DNA of 47,189 bases from Lachnospiraceae bacterium (GTDB lineage Bacteria > Bacillota > Clostridia > Lachnospirales > Lachnospiraceae): assembly GCA_017617395.1 (NCBI GenBank), contig JAFZWG010000039.1:1-47189 (forward strand), in the 5' to 3' direction. The notes under the pieces are model-generated. The model was not told where the DNA came from. It searched no databases and worked only from the letters and a program-made list of their open reading frames with translations. The position numbers and the translations under genes are program-made. Shown here piece after piece: positions 39,625 to 47,189 of this stretch. Position 1 is the stretch's first letter. Every line of letters starts with the position of its first letter.

Positions 39625-40797
39625 ATGCGATACACCGAATTACCGCTTGCCGAACTGCTTCCCGAGTCGACTCTCGCGAGCCTTTCGGCCTTTTTGAAAG
39701 ACCCCGGATACTGTCCCGACGACGGGGCCGAACCGTGCTTTTTCGACATCGAAACCTGCGGGCTGAGTGCGCGTTCCGCGCCCGTCTACATGATTGGTGC
39801 CGTTGCGCCCGACGCGCTCGGACGCTTCGTCTTCCGGCAGTGGTTTGCCGAGACTCCCTCGGAGGAGTCCGCCCTTCTCAGAGCATTTTTCGACTCTCTG
39901 CCGACGCGCGTGCGCCTGCTGCACTATAACGGAACGACGTTCGACATTCCGTTTCTTCGCGACCGAAGCCGCATTCTCGGACTTCCGCCGTTTTTAGGCT
40001 CCCTCTCCCTCGATCTCTACACACCGCTCCGGCGCTTAAAAACGCTCGCCGGTCTTCCGTCCTGCCGCCAGCGCGACTTAGAGCCGCTCGCCGGCTACGA
40101 CCGCGAGGACCCCTACGACGGAGGCACCCTGATCCGCTTTTACTCCGAGTTCGTCGGTCTTTCGAAGTTCAACAAGGAGGCCGCCGAGGCCCGCTACCGC
40201 GATCTTGCGCGCCACAACCGCGAGGACCTTCTGGGGCTCGTCACCCTGTGCCGCCTTCTTCCGTGCGTGGACATCGCCTCTTCCACAGTGGAAAATGCAG
40301 AGCTCGCCCGCTTCGATTCCGACTCCGTGACGCTCCGCCTTCGGATGTCCGCCGACTGGCCCGCAGGACTTACGCTCGGCAAGCCCCTCGACAAGCTTCT
40401 CTCGACGAAAAATGCTCCCGCAGTTTCCTCGCTGACTCTCTCGGGTGAGGACGACGGAAGCCTTCTTCTGACGATCCCGATTCTGACCGAACCGGCGAAA
40501 CATTACTACGCAAACTACAAGGATTACTACTATCTCCCGCTCGAAAACCGCGTGATCCACAAGAGCATCGCCTCCCACATGGACAAAGCGTACCGCCGGG
40601 CGGCCAAGCGCGACGAGGCGTTCGAGTGGTCCCGCGGGACACTCCTCCCGCAGGTCGGTGATCTCTTCTCGCCTGGCTTCGTCTACAAGAGCAAGGATCT
40701 GTGCCGCCTCTTCCCCGTGCGGGAGCTGGAAAAGCACCCCGAGCTGCTCATCGATTACGCGACCGGGCTTCTGCAGCTCTTCGGGAAGAGAAACTGA
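39625..40797 (+). CDS. YprB-like DEDD exonuclease-fold (RNase H-like) protein
   Basis: 390-residue protein with a YprB ribonuclease-H-like domain (PF13482). DEDD-type motifs: CFFDIETCGLS near residue 37, HYNGTTFDIPFLRDR near residue 97 and ARHNREDLLGLV near residue 193. The C-terminal half (about 225-390) has no named domain that I can see; YYANYKDYYYLPLENRVIHKS and the end RLFPVRELEKHPELLIDYATGLL are notable. It probably acts on RNA or DNA 3' ends. GAGGAGG precedes ATG 39625; 17 upstream open codons overlap the promoter and are rejected. Confidence 0.85.
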   Translation: MRYTELPLAELLPESTLASLSAFLKDPGYCPDDGAEPCFFDIETCGLSARSAPVYMIGAVAPDALGRFVFRQWFAETPSEESALLRAFFDSLPTRVRLLHYNGTTFDIPFLRDRSRILGLPPFLGSLSLDLYTPLRRLKTLAGLPSCRQRDLEPLAGYDREDPYDGGTLIRFYSEFVGLSKFNKEAAEARYRDLARHNREDLLGLVTLCRLLPCVDIASSTVENAELARFDSDSVTLRLRMSADWPAGLTLGKPLDKLLSTKNAPAVSSLTLSGEDDGSLLLTIPILTEPAKHYYANYKDYYYLPLENRVIHKSIASHMDKAYRRAAKRDEAFEWSRGTLLPQVGDLFSPGFVYKSKDLCRLFPVRELEKHPELLIDYATGLLQLFGKRN

Positions 40798-40815
40798 AAA
40801 TCATACATCGACAAA

Positions 40816-40847
40816 AATGCCGGAGACAGTAACCCGTCTCCGGCATT
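40816..40847 (-). terminator. Terminator between convergent YprB-like and lipoprotein genes
   Basis: AATGCCGGAGAC/GTCTCCGGCATT, a 12-bp perfect stem; the minus strand continues TTTTTG, a strong terminator for the lipoprotein gene. The plus strand continues ATCATTT. Confidence 0.9.
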
Positions 40848-40852
40848 ATCAT

Positions 40853-41950
40853 TTACTCTTCCTCCAAAGACCAGAGCAAAACGTTAAGTTCTTCCTCTCT
40901 GGCATTTACCTCCGCTTCTGTCCCGTAAAGGTCCAGAAGCCAGCAGCTTCCTGTTTTGTCTGAAGTGAGGCAGAGAATCTCTTTCATCTTCCGATCACCC
41001 TCCGCATAGGTCATGGTAACCTTCTGATATTCCACTCTGCCCTGTACCGTCACAACTTCGCCGAACGCGGTGTCGGGATCCTTCAGGGAATCCATCAGAT
41101 TGTTTAACAAATCCAGCGCCGTCCGATTCGTGCTGTTCTGACTGTGGCGGATCAATATTCCGGTGCTCGCATCCTTGTTGAAGGGCAACAGCAGATCATC
41201 TCCGTCCGTCCGAACCTCCAAAACGCCGCCGTTTTTATAGGCGAACCGGACTTCCGTCTCGTCCGGCATGGCATTTTCCCATACGACATACGCAGGCGCC
41301 GCCTCTTTCGGAATCAGACCGAGGGCGGTATTGATCGCCGCTTTGCCGCTCTCGGACTCCAGTGATCCGTTGCCTCCGTCAGCCTTAAGAATTCCAAGCA
41401 CAACGTATACTCCAACATCATTCGGTTTACCGTAGATCATGACAAATCCGGCGCCTTCCGTCTTGCTGCCTGCCGCATCCTCGTACGTCATCTGCGACAT
41501 CGGAACAAGGTATCCGCTCATTCCGTTGATGTTGTCGTAAGCCTTCACACTGATGTCGGTTGCTACGGAAAAATCCTTCAGCCGGAGAAGTTCTTTTGCC
41601 AGCGAAGCATTTTCCTTCGAGTTGATCAGCGCCATCACATCGTTCTCATCGAAGACCGCACCGTTTTGAAACGTATCCTCATCAAAAACACACAGAAAAT
41701 AATCCGCTGTATCCGCGAAGAGGGCTTCTTTCTCCTCCCGCACGGTTGCACCTTCCGGCAGATCGATCTCAACAGGAAGAGAGAATGCTCCCTTCTCATC
41801 GGTCACCCCGGGACTTACGCTCAGCCCGGGAGTGACGGAAATCTCCGTCGAATCGGAGTCATTCTCCTTCTTCTTTCCACATGCGGGAAGTGCGAAAAGC
41901 ATGGTGCTTACTATCATGAAAAGCAAAAGCTTTTTGACTGTCCGTCTCAC
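40853..41950 (-). CDS. Lipoprotein of unknown function
   Basis: 365 residues. The signal peptide (KKLLLFMIVSTMLFALPAC) ends in the lipobox LPAC (Cys24); a short Ser/Thr/Asp linker (27-50) follows, then a mixed alpha/beta region with ADTADYFLCVFDEDTF, GMSGYLVPMSQMTY and the C-terminal YGTEAEVNAREEELNVL. No family recognised; the pattern recalls extracellular substrate-binding or sensor-type lipoproteins. The start is GTG at 41950 after AGGAG. It follows the giant repeat-protein gene by 34 bases, so the two are probably made together and may interact at the cell surface. Confidence 0.78.
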   Translation of the reverse strand: MRRTVKKLLLFMIVSTMLFALPACGKKKENDSDSTEISVTPGLSVSPGVTDEKGAFSLPVEIDLPEGATVREEKEALFADTADYFLCVFDEDTFQNGAVFDENDVMALINSKENASLAKELLRLKDFSVATDISVKAYDNINGMSGYLVPMSQMTYEDAAGSKTEGAGFVMIYGKPNDVGVYVVLGILKADGGNGSLESESGKAAINTALGLIPKEAAPAYVVWENAMPDETEVRFAYKNGGVLEVRTDGDDLLLPFNKDASTGILIRHSQNSTNRTALDLLNNLMDSLKDPDTAFGEVVTVQGRVEYQKVTMTYAEGDRKMKEILCLTSDKTGSCWLLDLYGTEAEVNAREEELNVLLWSLEEE

Positions 41951-41984
41951 GTCCTCTCTCCTTCCGAATTCGTCCCCGGATTAT

Positions 41985-44900
41985 TTAGAACCCGGATATA
42001 TTGCTGAAGACATACTCGTAGATCTTTTGAATCGGTTGATAGGTATGGTCCACAATCGTCCGATCGAACCCTTGACCTGCCACACGTTCCTTAAAAATAC
42101 CGAACGCATAGTCGAAGCTGCCGTAAGGATCGAGTTCCTCTGTTTCCTTTCCGATCTGTTCGTCTGTCTCGCGGAGCAGAGCCAACGTCAACTCCTTATA
42201 CTGTCCCAGTTTTTCTGCCGACAGTTTCTCCGATCCCAGAAGCTCCTCCAGTGCGGGGAAGAGCACTTCCGACTCCGCCTTGCCTTTCATGTATCCGGTG
42301 GCAATATTCCACGTTTCTTCCATTACGGCATCAAACAATTCTTTATATTCGTTTTTGCGGATCAGGACCCACGCAGTATTCGCATAGTGCAATCCTGCGA
42401 CAAATCTACCGCCGGCCGGACAATAGAAGGAAATACCGAGCTCTACTGCCGTGTTGACAACATCAAACGTGATATCCAAAGCTCTGGCGGAAGTGTTGGG
42501 CAGAGACGTCAGAATGTCAAACCGGATGGCTGACCAAATGCCTTCAATTGCGCCGTAAGCATCCAGATTCCACGTTCCGTTCCGATACTGAATCACCATG
42601 ATTGTGCTTTCGTAATTCTTCACCTTACTCTTCCGATCGGTGCGAATGACATAGTATGTAGTATCGTTAAGCTTCTCCCAATCACTTGAAGTATAGGTTT
42701 TGAGCAGCTTGTCGTCTCCGAACGCTCCGACCCCGTACACGCCTTCCAGTGCCTCTTTAAGATCGTTGACACTGATTTCGTCAATCCGTTCCCAGACCGC
42801 GTATAACACAATGCGTTGCCCGGATTTGCCCTCAATCTTATGGTCCCCGTCGACCGGATAGTCCGGGTACAGGGGATCCAGTTTCAAGCCGATATCCTGG
42901 ATATTGTGTCTGGACCAGCCACGGAAATAATAACCTTCGCGGGTTGGCACCTTCGAGGAAATGTAACACTCGCCGGGATCCATTGTTTCCGGCGCCGGAA
43001 CATCTTTTCCACCATTGGCAAGATAGTGGATCACCACTTTTCCGGGCACTCCCGGCACCAGCTCATAATCGGCGTAAAAAGTCAGATTTTTAGTTACCTT
43101 AATCTTCTCATTGATGTCATAATACTTCGAGGTGTCTCCGGCTTCTTTGGTCCAACCGGCGAAGCGATAGCCGGACAGTTCCGTCTGAACAATCGGAAGA
43201 TCGAGTTCGGACAGAGTCACCGTTGTATCATATTTCAGAGTTCTTCTTGCAATCTCGCGACCGAAGCCATCGTAGAATGTAAAATCATACTCTTTGGAAC
43301 TCCAGATTGCGTAAAGAGTCACCTCTCGTTCCGGGACGGTAAACTCTCCGTCCACACCGATGGTCACAGTATCCGGGGTAGTTCCCCAACCGAGAAGAGT
43401 GTATCCATCAGGCTCTCCGAAAGATTTTTTATATTTCTTCATCTGGATAACCTGTCCCGGCACAACATCCTCAAGTTCAATGGAATCAACCTTGGCATCC
43501 GGGCAACCATTTTTGTCAAGAGACAGTTTGTACTTGGATTGCCAGCATGCATAGAAAGTGTATTCGGTAGGCGGTGCCACTCTTCCGCTGGGATCTCCAT
43601 GAATTACATAGGTTTCTCCGGCTGTCGTATACTTTCTTCCGTTTATGGAAGTCGTCCATCCGAGGAATACCCGGTGAGGATCCGTCGGCTTCTCGGCGCT
43701 GGTTACAATCGAAATATCGCCGACCTTACTTTCTGCAGTCGTCGGGCCTTTCGGTCCACCGGTAGCAGTCGATGAATTCAGATGATAATACACCATGACT
43801 TTTCCGGCCTCTTGCTCGCCCTTGTAATGGCTATACAGTCTGTACACCTTTTCATCCTGCTTCAGGATGGTCTCGGCAAGCACATGAGACTTCATATCAA
43901 CAAAATCCGACACAGACGCATTTTTCGTATAGACCCTTGAGCCGTAAACCCATCCATCAAAGGTCTTTCCCTTGAGAGGAATCTCCTCCGGTTCAAAAGC
44001 AAGGCTTTCGGTGGACAGATACCGTCCGGACTTCAACACTTTATTGGAATAACTGTCAATAAACTCAATTTGATAGGTGCGCTGATCCCACAAAGCAGTC
44101 AGTACCAAATCCTTCGGAAGATCTGAAATCTCCTCTTCGGCCTGATAGATCTCGCCGTCATAATCGCTCTGCCAGCCAAGGAAAATGTAATCATCTCTCT
44201 TGGCATTCGGAAGCATAAATGTTCCTGTTCCGAGAGGATTCAGGCTTTCCCGGCGCTTATCGCCATAGCCGTAATCGAGCGTGACTTTCGCACCGTTCGG
44301 GCTCCAGATTGCGAACAAATGCACCACAGTCGTTCCCCGCGCAATCGGCACAGAGGAAACAGCTTCCGAACGTTCCGCATCCGAAGTAAGGCCCCATCCC
44401 TGGAAGACGTAGCCCTTCTTATGCGGGCGCTCCGCTTCATGCTCCTCCGAGTCATAATAGTAAACCGACGGCACCTGATAAGTACTGGTATTCCAATGAA
44501 TATACTCTACCCTCGACGGGATATCTCCACCGTTATCGTGATAGATTACCGGAATATAATCCTTCTGCGTCACTTCGTAAACACAGAAGAGCTGAATATT
44601 GGAACTTTCCAAAATGCTGGGATCATCAAAAACGACAGCCTCTCCGGGATGATAGAGTTTGGAGCGATCTGCTCCCTCCGGCATCAGTCCCTTGAGCTTA
44701 TAGTCGGTCGTGTAGCCTAAGAAGCGAAGCCCCTCAATTTTCGGTGCACAAGCCTCGACATAGTAAATATGCTTATTATTCCACTTTTCATCCTTATGGA
44801 TAGTCTTTCCATGGAACGGGTCAATGTATTCCACGGAGTAGTGATGTTCTTTCCATATCGCATACAAGGTAATGCTTTCAACGGAAGTATCCTGGATCAG

Positions 44901-47189
44901 CGGATACTCCGTATAGATGTCTTCCTTGAAATTCATAGCATAAAGTCCGGTTCCGGTACGTGTTGTACTCCAGACGTCGAATCCATCTCCGTCGTCAAAT
45001 GCACATTTCGGAAGATGAACTCCTTCGCCGTACGTACAGGTCATTTCTTTCATGACACCGAAAAGACTTCCGTTACCATCGAAAATGATCTTGTAGGTGT
45101 TATCTCTCCAAACGGCATACAGGACATGATCCGCGGCATCTTCCACATCCGATTGCGCGGTCACGCGGACATGGTCTTTCGTCTCCCAACCGGCAAAAAC
45201 CTTTCCCTCAGGAGCTGTTACACCGCTCGGAAGCTCCGGCAGATCACCGTAGGGCTCTTTGTATACTACGGTTCTTGTTTCTTTTGCAAGTCTGTTGCTC
45301 GGATCGGATCCGCCGTTTACGTTGAAGCTCACCGTAACCTTTGCTATCTCCACCCAATGAGCGTACAGAGTTATCACAGTACCGTTTTCGGCATCGGCAG
45401 GGACCAGATTTCTGACGGTCGCCCCTTCGGAATACTCCACTCCCTTTCCGTCTCGTCTGGTGTTCCAGCCCGCAAGCACATAACCGGTTTTGACGAATTT
45501 ATTCTTCGCCAGAGTGACATCCTGATTGCAGAATGCAGGGGTCTTGTCCATCTCGCCCGTTTCGTAATTGTTGCCGTCATAGGCGATGAAGTACTTGGTA
45601 TCAGTCCAGTGTGCGTACAGAGTTACTCCCTGAGTGCTGGGAACAGGAGTAAACTCCGTCCATTTTGCTCCGCCGACCTTCTGGGAATACCAGCCGTCAA
45701 ACGTCTTGTAACCGGGAGCACGCGGAGGTTCCGGATATGTTCCGCCCATGACGTCTCCCAAGACCGCTGTACGGATGACCGGCTCACTCCACCCGATTCC
45801 TCCGTTCGGATCAAACAAAATCTTGCATCCGCCGCGGCTGCTCTGCGATACTTCTACGGAAACAGACCGGTTATACTCGGGATCTTTGAACGTGATCACG
45901 CCCTTGCGGTCACTTCCTTCGGTGTTCTTGGGAACCTCAACCTTATAGGTAGTTGCTCCCGTTCTCGTCACCCTTACCCAACCGACTGCGTTCGGATCTA
46001 CGGACACAACAACGGAGCCCGCATTGGAAATGTTCAGCAGGCTTATATCACGACTGTCAGCATTTTCCGAAAAGCTGAGGCGCGAAGAATTGACCTTCAG
46101 TTCACCGACCTTCGGCAAAACGGTCTTCTGCGTCAGTCCGCAGACGGGGCAATACTGCAAAATATAGCCGTCCGACTCCTTTGTCTCCTTAACCGTCTCC
46201 TTGACTTCCCACGAATGCTTCTGGTTCGGCGCCGTATTCTCGCCGCGTGTCTCCGAGCATCTGCTGCACTTGTATTCCTTGACGCCGGCTTCACCGCAAG
46301 TGGGCGCAACATCCCGAAGCAACACCGAGAAATCATGCCCCTTGGCCTTTTCTCCGGTAGTGCCGCAGTTTATGCACTTCTGCGCTTCGGTACAGGTTGC
46401 CTCTGCCTTATCCCACTTATGATCCAACTTCTTTTCAAGGACGATCCCGCAGGTTGTGCAGATGTTATCCTCTCTACAGGAAGCGGAAGGATTTTTCGCA
46501 TGGTGACCCAAAGCCTTCTGGCCGATTGTCCCGCAGTTTATACACTTTTGATCTTCCGTGCAGGAAAATGAACTCCAGACATGGCCTATTGCTTTCTCGG
46601 TTTTGCCGCATCTGCTGCACATTCTGTCTTCGGTACAGCCCGGCGTAGAGCGATTCCAGTTATGACCTGTTGCCTTCTCCAGGATAAGGCCGCAGGTTGA
46701 GCAGACTTTATCCTCCGTACAAGTAGCGGTAGGCATATCGGAATGGTGACCGAAGGCCTTCTGATCGACCGTTCCGCAGTTTACACACTTCCGGTCTTCC
46801 GTGCAGGAAGCCGTCACACGATCCCAGGTATGGCCGGTCGCCTTCTCGACTTTACCGCATCTGCTGCACTTCTTATCTTCGGTACAGGTAGCGGCCGATA
46901 TATTCCATTTATGGCCCGTTGCCTTCTCTAAGACGATGCCGCAGGTTGAGCAGACTTTATCCTCCGTACAAGTGGCGGTAGGCATATCGGAATGGTGCCC
47001 GAAAGCCTTCTGATCAACCGTTCCGCAAACCGTACATTTCTTATCTTCTGTGCAGGTAGCCGTCGTTCGATTCCAGGTATGACCGGTCGCCTTCTCGACT
47101 TTGCCGCATTTGCTGCACTTCTTATCTTCGGTACAGGTAGCGGCCGATATATTCCATTTATGGCCCGTTGCCTTCTCTAAAACGATGCC
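41985..47189 (-). CDS. Giant surface protein: Cys3His repeats, BACON-like and InlB-like repeats (5' end missing)
   Basis: The frame is open to the window edge, so the gene is partial: at least 1734 codons. From the N-terminal side: repeated 25-28-residue units with C-T-E-D-x2-C-x2-C-G ... G-H (C-x5-C-x2-C-x8-9-H), ten seen, plus a divergent unit and CPVCG (nt 47189-46130); a BACON/Ig-like domain (46115-45845; NAVGWVRVTRTG, GVITFKD, SVSVEVSQ); about twelve InlB/Listeria-Bacteroides repeats (45830-42780) recognised from G-x-x-F-x-G-W and L-Y-A-x-W; and a C-terminal domain of about 265 residues of unknown type. No LPXTG or transmembrane end is seen. Role unknown; adhesion or glycan binding is plausible. 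Internal Met residues such as that at 46985 are not the start. Confidence 0.85.
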   Translation of the reverse strand, partial: GIVLEKATGHKWNISAATCTEDKKCSKCGKVEKATGHTWNRTTATCTEDKKCTVCGTVDQKAFGHHSDMPTATCTEDKVCSTCGIVLEKATGHKWNISAATCTEDKKCSRCGKVEKATGHTWDRVTASCTEDRKCVNCGTVDQKAFGHHSDMPTATCTEDKVCSTCGLILEKATGHNWNRSTPGCTEDRMCSRCGKTEKAIGHVWSSFSCTEDQKCINCGTIGQKALGHHAKNPSASCREDNICTTCGIVLEKKLDHKWDKAEATCTEAQKCINCGTTGEKAKGHDFSVLLRDVAPTCGEAGVKEYKCSRCSETRGENTAPNQKHSWEVKETVKETKESDGYILQYCPVCGLTQKTVLPKVGELKVNSSRLSFSENADSRDISLLNISNAGSVVVSVDPNAVGWVRVTRTGATTYKVEVPKNTEGSDRKGVITFKDPEYNRSVSVEVSQSSRGGCKILFDPNGGIGWSEPVIRTAVLGDVMGGTYPEPPRAPGYKTFDGWYSQKVGGAKWTEFTPVPSTQGVTLYAHWTDTKYFIAYDGNNYETGEMDKTPAFCNQDVTLAKNKFVKTGYVLAGWNTRRDGKGVEYSEGATVRNLVPADAENGTVITLYAHWVEIAKVTVSFNVNGGSDPSNRLAKETRTVVYKEPYGDLPELPSGVTAPEGKVFAGWETKDHVRVTAQSDVEDAADHVLYAVWRDNTYKIIFDGNGSLFGVMKEMTCTYGEGVHLPKCAFDDGDGFDVWSTTRTGTGLYAMNFKEDIYTEYPLIQDTSVESITLYAIWKEHHYSVEYIDPFHGKTIHKDEKWNNKHIYYVEACAPKIEGLRFLGYTTDYKLKGLMPEGADRSKLYHPGEAVVFDDPSILESSNIQLFCVYEVTQKDYIPVIYHDNGGDIPSRVEYIHWNTSTYQVPSVYYYDSEEHEAERPHKKGYVFQGWGLTSDAERSEAVSSVPIARGTTVVHLFAIWSPNGAKVTLDYGYGDKRRESLNPLGTGTFMLPNAKRDDYIFLGWQSDYDGEIYQAEEEISDLPKDLVLTALWDQRTYQIEFIDSYSNKVLKSGRYLSTESLAFEPEEIPLKGKTFDGWVYGSRVYTKNASVSDFVDMKSHVLAETILKQDEKVYRLYSHYKGEQEAGKVMVYYHLNSSTATGGPKGPTTAESKVGDISIVTSAEKPTDPHRVFLGWTTSINGRKYTTAGETYVIHGDPSGRVAPPTEYTFYACWQSKYKLSLDKNGCPDAKVDSIELEDVVPGQVIQMKKYKKSFGEPDGYTLLGWGTTPDTVTIGVDGEFTVPEREVTLYAIWSSKEYDFTFYDGFGREIARRTLKYDTTVTLSELDLPIVQTELSGYRFAGWTKEAGDTSKYYDINEKIKVTKNLTFYADYELVPGVPGKVVIHYLANGGKDVPAPETMDPGECYISSKVPTREGYYFRGWSRHNIQDIGLKLDPLYPDYPVDGDHKIEGKSGQRIVLYAVWERIDEISVNDLKEALEGVYGVGAFGDDKLLKTYTSSDWEKLNDTTYYVIRTDRKSKVKNYESTIMVIQYRNGTWNLDAYGAIEGIWSAIRFDILTSLPNTSARALDITFDVVNTAVELGISFYCPAGGRFVAGLHYANTAWVLIRKNEYKELFDAVMEETWNIATGYMKGKAESEVLFPALEELLGSEKLSAEKLGQYKELTLALLRETDEQIGKETEELDPYGSFDYAFGIFKERVAGQGFDRTIVDHTYQPIQKIYEYVFSNISGF
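46487..47189 (-). repeat. 249-bp higher-order tandem repeat in the Cys3His region
   Basis: Three Cys3His units form an 83-codon block repeated at exactly 249 bp; for example AGGCATATCGGAATGG recurs at 46731 and 46980. The outer copies are almost identical at DNA level, the one near 46487 has diverged. The array runs beyond the window, so copy number may vary between strains. Confidence 0.85.

Noticed and set aside
46985-46985. ATG at 46985 as start of the giant gene
   Set aside because: The frame continues with the same repeat units to the window edge and no ribosome site precedes the ATG.
46130-47189. Regularly spaced repeats that could suggest a CRISPR array
   Set aside because: The repeats are in frame, encode Cys3His units and lack unique spacers of equal length.

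Overview
The window looks like chromosomal DNA of a Gram-positive anaerobe of the Clostridia, most likely a Lachnospiraceae member of about 55 % GC. Supporting signs are sigma-A promoters, strong AGGAGG ribosome sites, a T-box leader, a WalR-type box, YerC, ZapA, YprB and DUF1836 proteins, NuoE/HndC-type hydrogenase subunits and a membrane-anchored GH5 cellulase. No rRNA, tRNA, CRISPR array, transposase or phage gene was seen. Most genes are on the minus strand.

Layout. 1-1.7 kb: bifurcating-hydrogenase/NADH-dehydrogenase subunits (one cut by the window edge) and a CarD-like regulator. 1.8-7.5 kb: HAD phosphatase with a serine hydrolase, an SDR dehydrogenase, and a tightly coupled YczE membrane protein / APH-fold kinase / TIM-barrel epimerase unit. 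7.6-11.1 kb: an MFS exporter, a methyltransferase and a 2H-phosphoesterase/GNAT fusion; the last two, and perhaps the exporter, sit behind a T-box leader that appears to read tRNA-Thr. 11.2-16 kb: MBL-fold lipoprotein, AraC regulator, thioesterase, TrmH methylase, small membrane protein, HAD hydrolase and an XRE regulator that is probably leaderless and self-controlled. 16.2-17.9 kb (plus): GT8 glycosyltransferase and PlsC-type acyltransferase. 18-22.3 kb: GNAT, an unknown protein behind a 21-codon ORF, Nudix, RNA (uracil-5)-methyltransferase, YerC and a DUF1836 protein. 22.5-25.4 kb (plus): PcrA helicase with a Gly/Ser/Tyr-rich linker and a small membrane protein. 25.5-31.5 kb: HtrA protease, GH5 cellulase and an SH3/NlpC cell-wall hydrolase with a WalR-type box. 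31.9-41 kb: RlmI-like methyltransferase, GtrA, Nudix, then ruvA-ruvB-zapA-U32-HD, and YprB on the plus strand. 41-47 kb: a lipoprotein and the 3' end of a giant gene whose product carries Cys3His repeats, a BACON-like domain, about twelve InlB-like repeats and an unknown C-terminal domain.

Two signals stand out beyond the gene list. First, the short sequence CGRAAAATG (R = A or G) occurs about 31 times by eye, on both strands, in genes and between them and in different reading frames; well under one copy is expected from base composition. Its density resembles the uptake or highly iterated sequences of other bacteria, which I do not know to be described for this group. Second, the T-box controls an unusual 2H-phosphoesterase/acetyltransferase plus methyltransferase unit rather than an aminoacyl-tRNA synthetase or amino-acid gene.
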